Source: Thiocapsa imhoffii
GTDB taxonomy: Bacteria > Pseudomonadota > Gammaproteobacteria > Chromatiales > Chromatiaceae
Assembly (NCBI RefSeq): GCF_016583985.1
Contig: NZ_NRSD01000014.1
Span: forward strand, 57,316-121,315
Reading direction: 5' to 3'
DNA length: 64,000 nt
Shown here: positions 44,466-55,100 of the stretch, piece by piece
Position numbering within the stretch: position 1 is the stretch's first letter
Layout of the letters: every line of letters starts with the position of its first letter
Notes under the pieces: model-generated
Databases searched by the model: none
What the model was told of the DNA's origin: nothing
The model's input: the letters and a program-made list of their open reading frames with translations, nothing else
Program-made: the position numbers and the translations under genes

Positions 44466-45656
44466 TCAGGCTCGTAACAGCGAGAGGGGAACAAGTCGTT
44501 CGGCATCGCTCAGGCCGCCGTGAACACCGATCTGCTGATAGGGCTTCTCGAACGGCAACCACTGTCGAATCACGGTGCGACCCTTTGGTAAGAGCCAGAC
44601 ATCGCCGATCCGATCGTGGATGCGTGGGTGGCGCGCGCCCAGTCCGAAGTAGCCCTCCTCAAGCAGCCGTGTGCTCTCGATCAGATCAACCCGATCGGCG
44701 AGCACATCCTGACAATAGTCGATGAATCGTTGTCTCCGGCCACTGCGCAGGTAGCACAAGGCCGCACGTGGTTCGCCACACAGAGGAAGCAGGAGACTGT
44801 CCGCCAACGCGGGATGCTCGGCAAGATCGATACCGGGATCTGGGCCGGTGTCGATGTGACCGTGGTCAGCCGTGACGAGGACGAGTGTATCCGTCCCCGC
44901 AATCGCGGTTAGGAAGTCCTGTAACGCCGCCTCGATCTCCAGCAGATGCGCTCGGGCAGCGGCACTTTCGATGCCCTGCGCGTGACCAATGGTGTCGAGC
45001 GTCGGCCAGTAGAGGTAGAGATAGCAGGGGGCTCGCCGGCTACGGGGCCATCGGCGCAACCGCTTCGCGGCCCGTTGGAAGAGATCCTCGAGTCCCTTAA
45101 AACCCACCGTCTCAGCACGTCCTGAATACGCCAGATTGAAATCGGAACGGGCGATTTCCCGGGGTGCGAACAGCGTACTCGGAGTCTGGATGCGATCGGG
45201 CACTGGCGTCGTTCCACTCAAGGCCAGCGGGTCAATGCCAGCGGCACGATAACCGGCGCCACCACAGCGTGGTCGTCCGGGCAAGACCGTCATGACGGCA
45301 CCCAGTTCACCAATATAGGTATGCCAGCCGGTCAGTCCGTGTCGCAGGGGTGCCTCACCGGTCAGAAAGGTTGGAATGGCCGCAGCCGTCGTCGTTGGGA
45401 AGACCGTCGTCAGGGTGGCGTGCCGCGAACGTTCGAGCAGGCCCCGCGGTGAAGAGCGCGCCAGCCAATCCGCGCCCAGGCCGTCGATGACGAATAACAC
45501 CAGATTCGTCGTCTGCTCCAGGGCTCGCGGTGGCAGCGTCGACAGGCCGGGGGCGTCGCTATGCCCCCCGCGAGCCTGAATGAGGCTGCTCATCAGGTTG
45601 AGGATGCTGCCACCGAGATAGTCCGGCCGCGGCCAGGGCGGATGCGCTTGCGCCAT
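44466..45656 (-). CDS. Alkaline-phosphatase-superfamily phosphodiesterase/nucleotide pyrophosphatase
   Basis: A 396-residue protein of the type I phosphodiesterase branch of the alkaline phosphatase superfamily. The first metal Asp is in LVLFVIDGLGADWL, the nucleophile Thr is in TTVFPTTTAAAIPTFLTG, and later metal ligands are in YWPTLDTIGHAQG and VLVTADHGHIDT. It has no signal peptide, so it acts in the cytoplasm. The substrate is unknown. The end converges on the sufT-like gene with 11 bases between. Confidence 0.88.
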   Translation of the reverse strand: MAQAHPPWPRPDYLGGSILNLMSSLIQARGGHSDAPGLSTLPPRALEQTTNLVLFVIDGLGADWLARSSPRGLLERSRHATLTTVFPTTTAAAIPTFLTGEAPLRHGLTGWHTYIGELGAVMTVLPGRPRCGGAGYRAAGIDPLALSGTTPVPDRIQTPSTLFAPREIARSDFNLAYSGRAETVGFKGLEDLFQRAAKRLRRWPRSRRAPCYLYLYWPTLDTIGHAQGIESAAARAHLLEIEAALQDFLTAIAGTDTLVLVTADHGHIDTGPDPGIDLAEHPALADSLLLPLCGEPRAALCYLRSGRRQRFIDYCQDVLADRVDLIESTRLLEEGYFGLGARHPRIHDRIGDVWLLPKGRTVIRQWLPFEKPYQQIGVHGGLSDAERLVPLSLLRA

Positions 45657-45872
45657 GTGATTCAGGATGAGGACTCAGCGGTGAATAGGGTACGGGCGAT
45701 CAACCGGGGTCTGCCCGGGGGAGCCGCCCGGGCAGTCGCCTGCCAACCCCTCGACACGACACGCGATGAACAGAGCTCAGAGTCCATCAGGATCGCGCAT
45801 TGGCTCCAGGCCGGCCATTCCAGCCCTGGGCGTGGCCCGCGTTGCGATGTCCGCTGCGAGACCCCTGCCTCC

Positions 45873-46685
45873 TCACCACAGCAGCACCAGGATCAGAATG
45901 CCCAACAGAACCCGATAGATCACAAAGGGTAGCATGCTGACGCGCTCGATGAATTTCAGGAAGTAATGAATGGCCAGGTAGGCGAACACGAATGAGAGCG
46001 CGGCGCCGAGCGAAAGCGAGAACCAGTCGATGGGTTCGCTGGCTTTCATGAGGTCGAGCGTCTCGATCCCGCCCGCCATCAGAATCGTTGGAATGGCCAG
46101 CAGAAAGGAGAAGCGGGACGCCGCCTTGCGGGTCAGGCCGAGGAGGAGGCCGGCGGTGATGGTGATGCCCGAGCGCGAGGTGCCGGGGATGATGGCAATG
46201 GCCTGCATGAGACCAATCACGACCGCATCCCGCCAGTCGATGCTGAACTCGTCGCGCGTCCGTTTGCCGCGCGCGTCCCCCCACCAGAGCAGAAGCCCGA
46301 ACCCGATGCTGGTGGCGGCGATCACCCATGCCGCGAGCGTCGGGTCATCGCGCAGGAACTCGAGCACGAGTTTCAGAGGCAGTCCGAGCACAACCAGCGG
46401 GAGCGTCGCGATAACGATCATCCAGCCCAGGCGCGCGTTGGGATCCGCGATCGAGCGGGTGCGCAATGACCCGAACACCGCGAGCGTCATGGTGACGAGC
46501 TCGCGGCGAAAATACAGCATGACGGCGCCGAGCGCGCCGAGATGGACCGCAACATCGAAGGCCAGGCTCTGTAACTCGTATCCAAAGAGCAGCGGCGTGA
46601 GGATGAGATGACCCGAACTCGAGATCGGCAGGAATTCGGTAATGCCCTGAACAAACGAGAGCAATAGGATCTGCAGCGTATCCAT
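45873..46685 (-). CDS. uppP: Undecaprenyl-diphosphatase
   Basis: UppP (BacA) recycles undecaprenyl pyrophosphate, the lipid carrier of cell-wall synthesis, and confers bacitracin tolerance. The 270 residues contain the motifs LSFVQGITEFLPISSSGHLIL (with the catalytic Glu and Ser cluster) and QAIAIIPGTSRSGITITAGLLLGL, plus about eight membrane helices. The ribosome site AGGAGG lies inside a 12-base palindrome just before the ATG. No other cell-wall gene adjoins it. Confidence 0.97.
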   Translation of the reverse strand: MDTLQILLLSFVQGITEFLPISSSGHLILTPLLFGYELQSLAFDVAVHLGALGAVMLYFRRELVTMTLAVFGSLRTRSIADPNARLGWMIVIATLPLVVLGLPLKLVLEFLRDDPTLAAWVIAATSIGFGLLLWWGDARGKRTRDEFSIDWRDAVVIGLMQAIAIIPGTSRSGITITAGLLLGLTRKAASRFSFLLAIPTILMAGGIETLDLMKASEPIDWFSLSLGAALSFVFAYLAIHYFLKFIERVSMLPFVIYRVLLGILILVLLW

Positions 46686-46687
46686 TT

Positions 46688-46699
46688 AGGAGGCCTCCT
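46688..46699 (-). promoter_or_regulatory. Palindromic ribosome binding site of uppP
   Basis: AGGAGGCCTCCT is a perfect 12-base palindrome whose first half, on the reverse strand, is an ideal Shine-Dalgarno sequence 8 bases from the ATG. The second half could pair with it (4-bp stem, GGCC loop) or with another mRNA copy. Probably coincidence or mild translational control. Confidence 0.35.
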
Positions 46700-46781
46700 G
46701 AGGTCAAAGCGCCCCATTGTAACCACTTGCCTCGCAAGATGGTTCCGCTCGGTGCCTTCTTGTGGTTCCGCGGCGGGTGAC

Positions 46782-47483
46782 TCAGGGTCCTTCGAACAGA
46801 CACCATTGACTCGGATCTGGGAGCCATTGGCGCGCCACCGCGGCGATATAACCAGCCTGCGGCACCCAATGTGCGATCGCGGGCGATGCGGTGGCCTGAG
46901 TCCGCGCGCGAAAGAGCCCACGACCGTCGCATTTGACGTCGGCCTCCAATGCCGTCCAAGCGCGGTAGAAGAGCTGCAGACGCTGTGGTTCGGTCGCTTG
47001 CGCGATGGCGTCACAGACCTCCCTGGTGAACATGCGCGCGGCGATGGCCGCGAGATGGGTCCGTGGTCGGATGCGTTCGCAGTCCAGCCCGACCTCGGCC
47101 GCGACGCCCTGTCCGGCTGAGATGGCGAGCAAGGCAAGATCCTCGGTGGTTGTGAGATTGAAGGCGAGGGCAGGCCAGGCGAGGCCCAATCCCGGCTTGC
47201 CGGTGGGGGCCAATGTGATCGGGATGCGTGCCGGTGGCCGCTCGAGATAGCGCGCGAGGATCAGCCTGAGTCCGGACTGCACACGCAGATACCGGGCCCG
47301 CTGGGTGTCATCGAGGATCCGCTCGGCGCGTGCTCGCTCGGTAGCGCCTAGCACCGCGAGACAGCGCAACGGGTCATGGTGCTCGTCCTGCGTTGGGATG
47401 CGCCACAGATGGAGGTCACCGGGACGGATCGGGGGGCGGGAAGGTGGCTTGCGCCAGCGGGGCGTCTCGATGACTGATTGCAC
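46782..47483 (-). CDS. 4'-phosphopantetheinyl transferase (Sfp type)
   Basis: An Sfp-superfamily enzyme that attaches phosphopantetheine from CoA to acyl or peptidyl carrier proteins. The 233-residue product has the first motif FNLTTTEDLALLAIS, the magnesium site VGLDCERIRP, and FYRAWTALEADVKCDGRGL, corresponding to the WxxKE(A)xxK motif though with Leu where Lys is common (WTALEADVK). No carrier-protein or polyketide gene is in the window. It is divergent from the small gene at 47.7 kb. Confidence 0.87.
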   Translation of the reverse strand: MQSVIETPRWRKPPSRPPIRPGDLHLWRIPTQDEHHDPLRCLAVLGATERARAERILDDTQRARYLRVQSGLRLILARYLERPPARIPITLAPTGKPGLGLAWPALAFNLTTTEDLALLAISAGQGVAAEVGLDCERIRPRTHLAAIAARMFTREVCDAIAQATEPQRLQLFYRAWTALEADVKCDGRGLFRARTQATASPAIAHWVPQAGYIAAVARQWLPDPSQWCLFEGP

Positions 47484-47695
47484 GGGTTGCGACCTGACCG
47501 TATGCGATCCGTTTTGACCAACGTCACGATCTTCTTATAATCTGCCGCCTCGTACCACCGGGGTTGTGACTGAACCGGGTTCGTCGCGAAGATTGGATGC
47601 GGTTGGGCATGCTCAGTGGCCGTGCTCAGTGGCCGTGCTCGTGGTTGGCTCTTCACCGCGCTCCGAGCGATTCCGACTGCAAGTGGGCAAAGCCA

Positions 47696-47986
47696 ATGAT
47701 CCCATCGGTGGCCAACGCAACGGGGCTCACCCATTTGACGAACCGCTTCACCTCCAGCGCTGATCAGGCGGCCCAAACCCCGCGGCAGAGCTCTCTGGAG
47801 GCCTGTCTCGAAGCCGTCTGTCAGAAGGGCTGCCGCGCGGTCCGGCGTGATATCGCGGCGCTGGAGGCCGGGGCGCAACTGCCCGAGGCAGCGCTCCTCA
47901 CCCAGGAAGAGCGGCGTGTGCTCCTGCACGAACTGAAGCAGATCATGGCGGTGTACGGCGACTCCTGTCGCGTCGAGCCTTCCTGA
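47696..47986 (+). CDS. Small hypothetical protein with CxxxCxxxC motif
   Basis: A 96-residue soluble protein. The C-terminal half looks conserved: SLEACLEAVCQKGCRAVRRDIAALE, then LTQEERRVLLHELKQIMAVYGDSC. The three cysteines spaced C-x4-C-x3-C could bind metal or form disulfides. I have an impression of similar short proteins in other Chromatiales but cannot name a family. The start is uncertain; an earlier ATG at 47597 gives 129 residues with a poor-looking extension. It lies just before tex on the same strand. Confidence 0.65.
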   Translation: MIPSVANATGLTHLTNRFTSSADQAAQTPRQSSLEACLEAVCQKGCRAVRRDIAALEAGAQLPEAALLTQEERRVLLHELKQIMAVYGDSCRVEPS

Positions 47987-48095
47987 CTGTGCCTGCTCCG
48001 CACCCGTGCTCGGGTCCTGATGCAAGATCACGGCGCCGACGCTGGTGCCGGTCCCGATGTTCGGCGATCCATCAACGCAACGGAATCGATGCTGC

Positions 48096-50468
48096 ATGAT
48101 CAGTCTGATCCATACGCTCAGCCAGGAACTCGCCGCGCGCCCCGAGCAGGTCGACGCCGCGATCCGGCTCCTCGACGAAGGCGCCACGGTGCCTTTCATC
48201 GCGCGCTACCGCAAGGAGGCGACGGGTGGGCTCGATGACGTCCAGTTACGTCTTCTCGAGGAGCGGCTCGCCTATCTCCGCGCCTTGCAAGAACGCCGCG
48301 ACAGGATCCTGAAAAGCCTCGTCGAGCAGGACAAGCTCACGCCGGAGCTTGACGAGGCGATCCTGGCCGCGACGACCAAGCAGCGGCTCGAAGACCTGTA
48401 TCTCCCCCACAAACCGAAGCGTCGGACCAAGGCTCAGATGGCTCGCGAGGCCGGCCTCGAGCCGCTGGCCGATGCCTTGCTTGGTGATCCGAGTCTGGCC
48501 CCGGACGAGCGCGCCGGTCAGTACCTGAATCCAGTCCTGGGTGTAGAGAGCCCGGCCGCGGCGTTGGAGGGCGCGCGCCAGATCCTGATGGAGCGTTTCG
48601 CCGAGGATGCCGTCTTGAGCGGGCGGCTCCGTGAGCAACTCTGGGGCGCGGCCATCCTCGTCTCCACGCTGGTGCCCGGCAAGGAGCACGAGGGGGCGAA
48701 ATTCACCGATTATTTCGCCTATCAGGAGCCGCTCGCGCGGATTCCGTCACATCGAGCCCTCGCGCTCTTTCGTGGTCGCAACCAGGGCATCTTGCAACTC
48801 GAGCTGCTCACGGGCGAGGGTGAGGATCCGGACGCCAGTTATCGCGGGGCCATCGCGGAGTGCTTCGGGATTCGCCAAGCAGGTCGGCCGGGCGATGACT
48901 GGCTGCTCGAGACGGTCCGCAAGGCATGGCGGATCAAGCTGCTGACCCGTCTTGAGCTCGAACTGAAGGGCCGTTTGTTCGAGCTGGCCGAGGAGGAGGC
49001 CATTCGAGTCTTTGGCTTGAATCTCAAGGCGCTCTTGCTCGCCGCCCCGGCCGGACGCCTGCCGACCATGGGGCTGGATCCAGGTCTGCGCACTGGCGTG
49101 AAGGTCGCGGTGGTGGATGGAACGGGTCGGGTGGTGGTGACCGAAACCATCTATCCCCATGCGCCACGCAATCAGTGGGATGTCGCGCTGGACCGGCTCG
49201 CCACGCTGGCCCGGGTCCATGACGTCAAGCTCGTCAGCATCGGCAATGGGACCGCCTCGCGCGAAACCGACCGGTTGGTTCGCGCCCTAATCCAGCAGCA
49301 TTCTGATCTAAAGCTGCGTGCCCTGGTGGTCAGCGAGGCCGGGGCCTCGGTCTACTCGGCATCCGAATTCGCCTCGAAGGAACTGCCCGAGCTGGATGTC
49401 TCCTTGCGTGGGGCGGTCTCCATCGCACGCCGGTTACAGGACCCTCTCGCCGAGTTGGTGAAGATCGAGCCGAAGGCGATCGGAGTCGGTCAGTATCAGC
49501 ACGATGTCAATCAATCCCGCTTAGCGCGCACCCTCGAGGCGGTGGTCGAGGATTGCGTGAATGCCGTCGGCGTCGACCTCAACACCGCCTCGGTGCCACT
49601 CTTGACGCAAGTTTCAGGGCTGAATCGAAATTTGGCCGAGCAGATCGTCCACTTTCGCGAGGCCCATGGCCCCTTTCCCAACCGCAAGCGTCTGATGGCC
49701 GTTCCGCGTTTCGGCGAGAAGGCCTTTCAGCAAAGCGCCGGCTTTCTGCGTGTGCGCGACGGTGACGAACCGCTTGATGCCTCGGCGGTGCACCCCGAGG
49801 CCTATCCGCTGGTGCGACGGATCTTGGACGAGGTCGCACGCCCGATCACGGCGTTGATCGGTGACCGCGCAACCTTGCGTCAACTCGACCCAGCCCGCTT
49901 CGCCACGGAGACCTTCGGTGTGCCGACCGTCAGGGATATTTTGAACGAACTCGAAAAGCCAGGCCGAGACCCGCGCCCAGAATTCAAAACCGCGCGGCTG
50001 CAGGATGGGGTCGAGACGATCGCCGATCTGTCGCCGGGTATGATCCTGGAGGGCACCGTTACGAATGTCACCAATTTTGGTGCCTTCGTCGATATTGGGG
50101 TCCATCAGGACGGACTTGTCCACATTTCCGCGCTGACGGATCGGTTCGTGAAGGACCCCCATGCCGTGGTCAAGTCAGGCGATCTGGTCAAGGTCAAGGT
50201 GCTATCGGTGGACGAGTTGCGCAAACGCATCGCTCTGAGCATGCGTCTCGGCGATGATGCCGAGCGGCGCGCGGCTGGCGCGGCTGGCGCGGACTCCCCT
50301 CGAACGCCTGCCGCGGAGGCCGCAAGGCGTGGCTCCCCCGATCGTGCACACCACCAGGCAGGGCCCGGACGGCGGTCGGGCCGCGCGGCCGAGCAGGCGG
50401 CCCGGACCTCAACAGCCGCGACTGGGGGCGCCATGGCCGATGCCTTCGCGAAGGCGAAGCAGCGTTGA
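48096..50468 (+). CDS. tex: Transcription accessory protein Tex (S1 RNA-binding)
   Basis: Tex (YhgF) is a nucleic-acid-binding protein related to Spt6, linked to transcription and RNA turnover. The 790-residue product has the N-terminal helical region ([24 protein letters not shown]), the YqgF/RNase H-like core ([21 protein letters not shown]), helix-hairpin-helix elements ([28 protein letters not shown]) and the S1 domain ([31 protein letters not shown]). The C-terminal 70 residues are Ala/Arg/Gly-rich. The start at 48096 ([16 protein letters not shown]) matches the family; earlier in-frame sequence does not. Confidence 0.96.
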   Translation: MISLIHTLSQELAARPEQVDAAIRLLDEGATVPFIARYRKEATGGLDDVQLRLLEERLAYLRALQERRDRILKSLVEQDKLTPELDEAILAATTKQRLEDLYLPHKPKRRTKAQMAREAGLEPLADALLGDPSLAPDERAGQYLNPVLGVESPAAALEGARQILMERFAEDAVLSGRLREQLWGAAILVSTLVPGKEHEGAKFTDYFAYQEPLARIPSHRALALFRGRNQGILQLELLTGEGEDPDASYRGAIAECFGIRQAGRPGDDWLLETVRKAWRIKLLTRLELELKGRLFELAEEEAIRVFGLNLKALLLAAPAGRLPTMGLDPGLRTGVKVAVVDGTGRVVVTETIYPHAPRNQWDVALDRLATLARVHDVKLVSIGNGTASRETDRLVRALIQQHSDLKLRALVVSEAGASVYSASEFASKELPELDVSLRGAVSIARRLQDPLAELVKIEPKAIGVGQYQHDVNQSRLARTLEAVVEDCVNAVGVDLNTASVPLLTQVSGLNRNLAEQIVHFREAHGPFPNRKRLMAVPRFGEKAFQQSAGFLRVRDGDEPLDASAVHPEAYPLVRRILDEVARPITALIGDRATLRQLDPARFATETFGVPTVRDILNELEKPGRDPRPEFKTARLQDGVETIADLSPGMILEGTVTNVTNFGAFVDIGVHQDGLVHISALTDRFVKDPHAVVKSGDLVKVKVLSVDELRKRIALSMRLGDDAERRAAGAAGADSPRTPAAEAARRGSPDRAHHQAGPGRRSGRAAEQAARTSTAATGGAMADAFAKAKQR

Positions 50469-50847
50469 TGGGGAGCGAGGCGGCCGGCCAGGGGCCTCGT
50501 TCGCCGCGGGGGGCTCCGCGCGCAAGCAGAGTACGGATCAGCCGAGTCCCCGTCTCTATCGTGCCGCATCCATCATCCACGGTCAGGGCTGTTTCGCCAA
50601 GGTCTCGTTCGAGCCTGGTGAGCTGATCGGAGTTTACGAAGGCCCAGAGGTCTGCGCAGACGGCCCCCATGTGCTCTGGATCTACGACGCGGATGCGGGT
50701 GTCCTGCGAGGTCGCGATGGCCGCAACCTGCTGCGTTGGCTCAATCACAGCGAGGAGCCCAATGCTGAATTCGATGGTTTCACGCTCTATGCGCTGCGGC
50801 GCATCGGCGCCGATGAAGAGATCACCATCGATTACTCCGGCGTGTGA
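50440..50847 (+). CDS. SET-domain protein (putative lysine methyltransferase)
   Basis: A 135-residue protein whose core is a compact SET domain: [33 protein letters not shown], the cofactor and active-site phrase [15 protein letters not shown] (NHSxxPN) and EEITIDYSG at the C-terminus with the catalytic Tyr. SET domains transfer methyl groups from S-adenosylmethionine to protein lysine. No post-SET Cys cluster is present. The only plausible start is the ATG at 50440, which overlaps the end of tex by 29 bases. The next gene begins soon after, so it belongs to the same transcription unit. Confidence 0.85.
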   Translation: MPSRRRSSVDGERGGRPGASFAAGGSARKQSTDQPSPRLYRAASIIHGQGCFAKVSFEPGELIGVYEGPEVCADGPHVLWIYDADAGVLRGRDGRNLLRWLNHSEEPNAEFDGFTLYALRRIGADEEITIDYSGV

Positions 50848-50912
50848 GGGGCGTTTGCTTTCCATTCGGCCACCCCGATATCGACGGATCTGACCCTTAC
50901 CCGCGAGACATC

Positions 50913-52145
50913 GTGAAGCGCCTCATCAAGTTTTTGCTCCCCATTCTAATCTTGGCGGTCGGCTTCGGTGGCTTCCAGTATCTGAAGCGGACCAAACCCG
51001 AACGCCCCGTTGCCGAGTTCAGCGAGCGGGTGTGGCGCGTGGAAGCCGAGACGCTGCAGCCGCGCCGGCTCGCGCCGAGCCTCGAACTCTTTGGGCGGGT
51101 CGAGACCCCCGATCTGCTCCGCGCCGCCGCGTCGGCCCCGGCTCGGGTCGCGCGTGTGCTGGTGCGTGACGGCGATCGTGTGGAAGCTGGGCAACTCCTG
51201 GTCGAACTCGACCCCCGTGATTTCAGTTTCCGACTGGCCCAAGCGCAGGCGCAGATCGATGATCTCGATGCGCAGCTCGAAAGTGAGCGCCAACGCCAAG
51301 CGTCCGATCAGGCCGCGCTCGAGCAGGAGCAAAAGCTCCTGGCCTTGGCCGCGGATGCGGTCGAGCGGGCCACCCAGTTGACACGCCAACGCGTTGGCTC
51401 CCAGACCGAACTGGACATCGCCGAGCAGGAATTGGCCCGTCAGTCGCTCGCCGTGAGCAATCGCAAGATGAGTCTTGCTGATTTCCCGGCGCGCGAACGG
51501 GCACTGCGGGCCAGACTCGATAGCGCCAAGGCGCGTTTCGAGGAGATCGTCCTAGAACTCGAGCGGGGACGTGTGACCGCGCCCTATGACGCGATCATCG
51601 CGAGCGTGTCGGTGACCCCGGGGGATCAAGTTCGCAAGGACGATGTCCTCCTCACCCTCTACGCGATCGACGGCCTGGAGATCCGCGCGCGAATCCCGGC
51701 GCCCTTCCAGGACGAATTGACCGCGGCGCTGCGCGCGGAGGAAACCCTGCCCGCGCAGGCCCTCATCGGCGATCGCACCCTGATGCTCGAGCTCACACGC
51801 CTGGCCGGCGAGGCGAGTGCCAGTGGGATCGATGGCTTCTTCCGTATCATCGACGATCCCGCCAGTCTCCGGGCCGGGCAGATGCTGTCGTTGCGGCTGC
51901 AGCGGCTGGCGCATGACGAGGTGGTGCCGGCGCCCTTTGGCGCGGTCTATGGCGGCGACCGCGTCTATCTGCTGGTTGATGGGCGGATGCAAGGCGTACC
52001 GGTGCGCAGCCTCGGCAGTTGGTTCACGGAGACGGGCGAGGAGCGCCTGCTGGTGCGCGCGCCCGAGCTGTCAGCCGGTGATCAATTGATCGTGACCCAT
52101 ATGCCCAACGCGATCGATGGGCTGCGGGTGGAGGCCGTTCAATGA
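50913..52145 (+). CDS. RND efflux periplasmic adaptor (second system)
   Basis: A 410-residue membrane fusion protein. The N-terminal anchor is KRLIKFLLPILILAVGFGGF, followed by the first lipoyl half (AASAPARVARVLVRDGDRVEAGQLLVELD), a long coiled-coil hairpin (about residues 105-210, QAQIDDLDAQLESERQRQA and onward), the second lipoyl half (VTAPYDAIIASVSVTPGDQV) and beta-barrel parts. I use the GTG at 50913 because it starts right before the anchor; a GTG at 50844, overlapping the SET gene stop, is an alternative. It overlaps its permease gene by 4 bases. Confidence 0.93.
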   Translation: MKRLIKFLLPILILAVGFGGFQYLKRTKPERPVAEFSERVWRVEAETLQPRRLAPSLELFGRVETPDLLRAAASAPARVARVLVRDGDRVEAGQLLVELDPRDFSFRLAQAQAQIDDLDAQLESERQRQASDQAALEQEQKLLALAADAVERATQLTRQRVGSQTELDIAEQELARQSLAVSNRKMSLADFPARERALRARLDSAKARFEEIVLELERGRVTAPYDAIIASVSVTPGDQVRKDDVLLTLYAIDGLEIRARIPAPFQDELTAALRAEETLPAQALIGDRTLMLELTRLAGEASASGIDGFFRIIDDPASLRAGQMLSLRLQRLAHDEVVPAPFGAVYGGDRVYLLVDGRMQGVPVRSLGSWFTETGEERLLVRAPELSAGDQLIVTHMPNAIDGLRVEAVQ

Positions 52146-55100
52146 AGGATGGCGAGACAAGGGGGCGGCAGCCGGTCAAGGGGCATCAAAACGATCTCAT
52201 TGGTCTGTTCGCACATCATAAGGTTGCAGCCAACCTCTTGATGATGATCATGATCCTCAGCGGGATCTTTGCGCTGGATCGGCTGAACGTGCAGTTCTTC
52301 CCCACCTTCGATCTTGACATCGTGACCGTGCGGGTGGTGTGGACCGGGGCGAGCGCGGAGGATGTCGAGGAGGGGATCACCAATCCGCTCGAACAGCGCC
52401 TGCGCTCGGTCGACGGTCTGCGCAAGATGACCTCGACATCGACTCAAGGCATTGCCTCGATCACGCTCGAATTCAGTGAAGGCATCGATCCGCTGCTTGC
52501 GCTCGATCAGGTGCGCCGGTTAGTCGATGATTTTCGCAATTTTCCCCAGGACGCGGAGAAGCCCGAAGTCGCCTTGGTTATCCGCCACGAGTCGGTTGCG
52601 CGATTGGTGCTGACCGGACTCGACCGTCCCGACGAATTGCGCGGATTGGCGCGACGGTTCGAATCCGAGTTGCTCGAACGGGGGATCGATAAGGTCGAGA
52701 TTCGTGGTTTGCCCGCCGAGGAGATCAGTATCCAGGTCGATCAGGCGCGTCTTGAACAACTTGGGTTTGGCTTGTCACGGATCGGCGAGCAGGTCGCGGC
52801 CTTCAGTCGTGATCTTCCGGCGGGCGCGATCGGTCGCGGCGAAGCGACCCGCGAGCTACGCAGCCTCGACCGGAGTCGCGACGTGATCGAGTTCGCGCAG
52901 CTCCCCCTGAAGATCGAGGAAACGCTCAACCTACAACTCGGCGATATCGCCGTGATCGAGCGGGTGCCCCGTGATGGCGCGGTGCGCATCTCGATCGAAG
53001 GCCGCCCCGCGGTGGAATTGATCCTGCAACGCGCGGAGCGAGGCAACTCGCTTGCGGCGGCGCGGGTTCTCGACGAGTGGCTGGCCGAGACGCGCCCATT
53101 GCTTCCCCCGGGGGTGGAGCTTCTGGTCTACGATGCCTCCTGGGAGCTGATCCGTGATCGCATCATGCTCTTGGTGACCAATGGTCTGACCGGTCTCATC
53201 CTGGTGGTCGGGATCCTCTTTCTCTTCCTCAGCGGACGTGTTGCCTTCTGGGTGGCCTGGGGGATTCCGGTGTCGTTCCTGGCGACGCTCTTCATCCTCT
53301 ACCTCGCCGGTGGCAGCATCAACATGATGAGTCTGTTCGCGCTCATCATGGCACTCGGGATCATCGTCGACGATGCCATCGTGGTGGGCGAGGATGCCAT
53401 GGCGCATCATCAGATGGGCGAGGATCCGCTCTTGGCCGCGGAGGGTGGGGTGCGGCGGATGTTGGCGCCGGTGGTGGCCTCTTCCCTGACCACGATCGCC
53501 GCCTTCCTGCCGCTGATGCTCGTTGGCGGTGTCATCGGGAATATCTTGAGCGTCATTCCGTTCGTCATCATCGCGGTGATCCTGGCGGCCCTGCTCGAAA
53601 GCATGTTAGTCCTGCCCGGACATCTGCGCAGCGCCTTCATCCACTCCCACAAGGTCCAGCCGCGGTCCTTGCGTGGTCGGCTCGATCGCGGCTTCGATTA
53701 TCTCCGAGACCAGCTCTTTCGCCCGCTGGTGACCCTGGCCGTTCATCATCGCTTCGCGACCATCGCCGCGGCGATCTCGGCTCTGGTCATCGCGCTGGGC
53801 TTGGTCGCTGGCGGGCGCTTGGGCTTCGTGTTCTTCCCTACCCCGGAAGGACAGATCATCTCGGCCAATGCAACCTTCGTTGCCGGGACTCCGCGGGCTC
53901 AGGTCGATGCCTTGCTTGAACATCTCGACGACACTTTGAGAGAGACCGAGGCGTCGTTCGACCAGGGGAAATTGGTCAATCTGGCGCTGGCCCTGCATGG
54001 TGCAAGGGCCGAGGGCAGTGGTTCGGGTGCCGATCAACTCGGCGCCTTGCAAGTAGAACTGATCGCTCCAGACGCACGCGATGTGCGCAACGAAGACTTC
54101 ATCCGGGCGTGGCGCGAGCGTGTCGTGCTGCCCGCCGGGCTCGAGGGCTTCACGATCGCATCCCGCCGCGCCGGTCCTCCCGGACGTGATCTGAACGTTC
54201 GCCTCTTCGGTGGCGATGCCGAAACCCTGAAGGAGGCCGCCCTTGATGTGACGGAGGTGCTCAAGGGACTCCCCGGTGTGTCCGCGGTCGAGGACGACAT
54301 GGCATTCGGACGTGAGCAGATCATCTATTCGCTGACGCCCGCGGGTAAGGCCCTGGGGCTGACAGTCGCTGAACTGGGTCAGCAATTACGCACGGCCTTC
54401 GACGGACAGTTGGTGCAGATCTTTCAAGATGGGGCCGATGAGGTCGAGGTCCGCGTGAAGCTGCCGCGTGAGGAGCGCGAGCGGCTGGGGAGCCTCGATC
54501 GTCTCAATGTGCGGATCGCGGATGGATCCTCCGTCCCCCTGACCACGGTAGCGCACTGGCGGACACAGCGGGGCTTCGAGATCCTGCGCCATGCCGAAGG
54601 GAAACTCGCGGTCGAGGTCTCAGCGGACGTCGACTCGGATGTGAACAATGCCGGAGCCATCATCGAGGGTCTGATCGAAGCGACCCTGCCCGAATTGGAG
54701 GCGAAGTACGGGATCAGCTATTCCTTCGAGGGGCGTTCGGCCGATCAGCGCGAGACCTTCAGTGACATGCGCAAGGGTTTGATCTTGGGATTGATCCTGA
54801 TCTACATCATCCTCGCGTGGGTCTTCTCATCCTACGGTTGGCCGCTGGTGGTGATGGCGGCCATCCCGTTCGGTCTGACTGGCGCCCTCTTCGGCCACTG
54901 GTTGATCGGGATCGATGTGACCATCCTCTCCTTGTTCGGGATGTTCGGTCTCTCCGGGATCGTCATCAACGACTCAATCATCCTGGTTAAGTTCTACCAG
55001 GAATTACTCGATCAAGGCATGGCGAACCAGGACGCGCTGATCGAGGCCTCTTGCCAGCGCTTGCGCGCCGTCCTGCTGACGTCCTTGACGACCATCGCGG

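Noticed and set aside
47348..48199. Reverse frame of 283 codons overlapping the phosphopantetheinyl transferase and tex starts
   Set aside because: It is antisense to the CxxxC protein and tex and contains Arg/Ser-rich shadow sequence.
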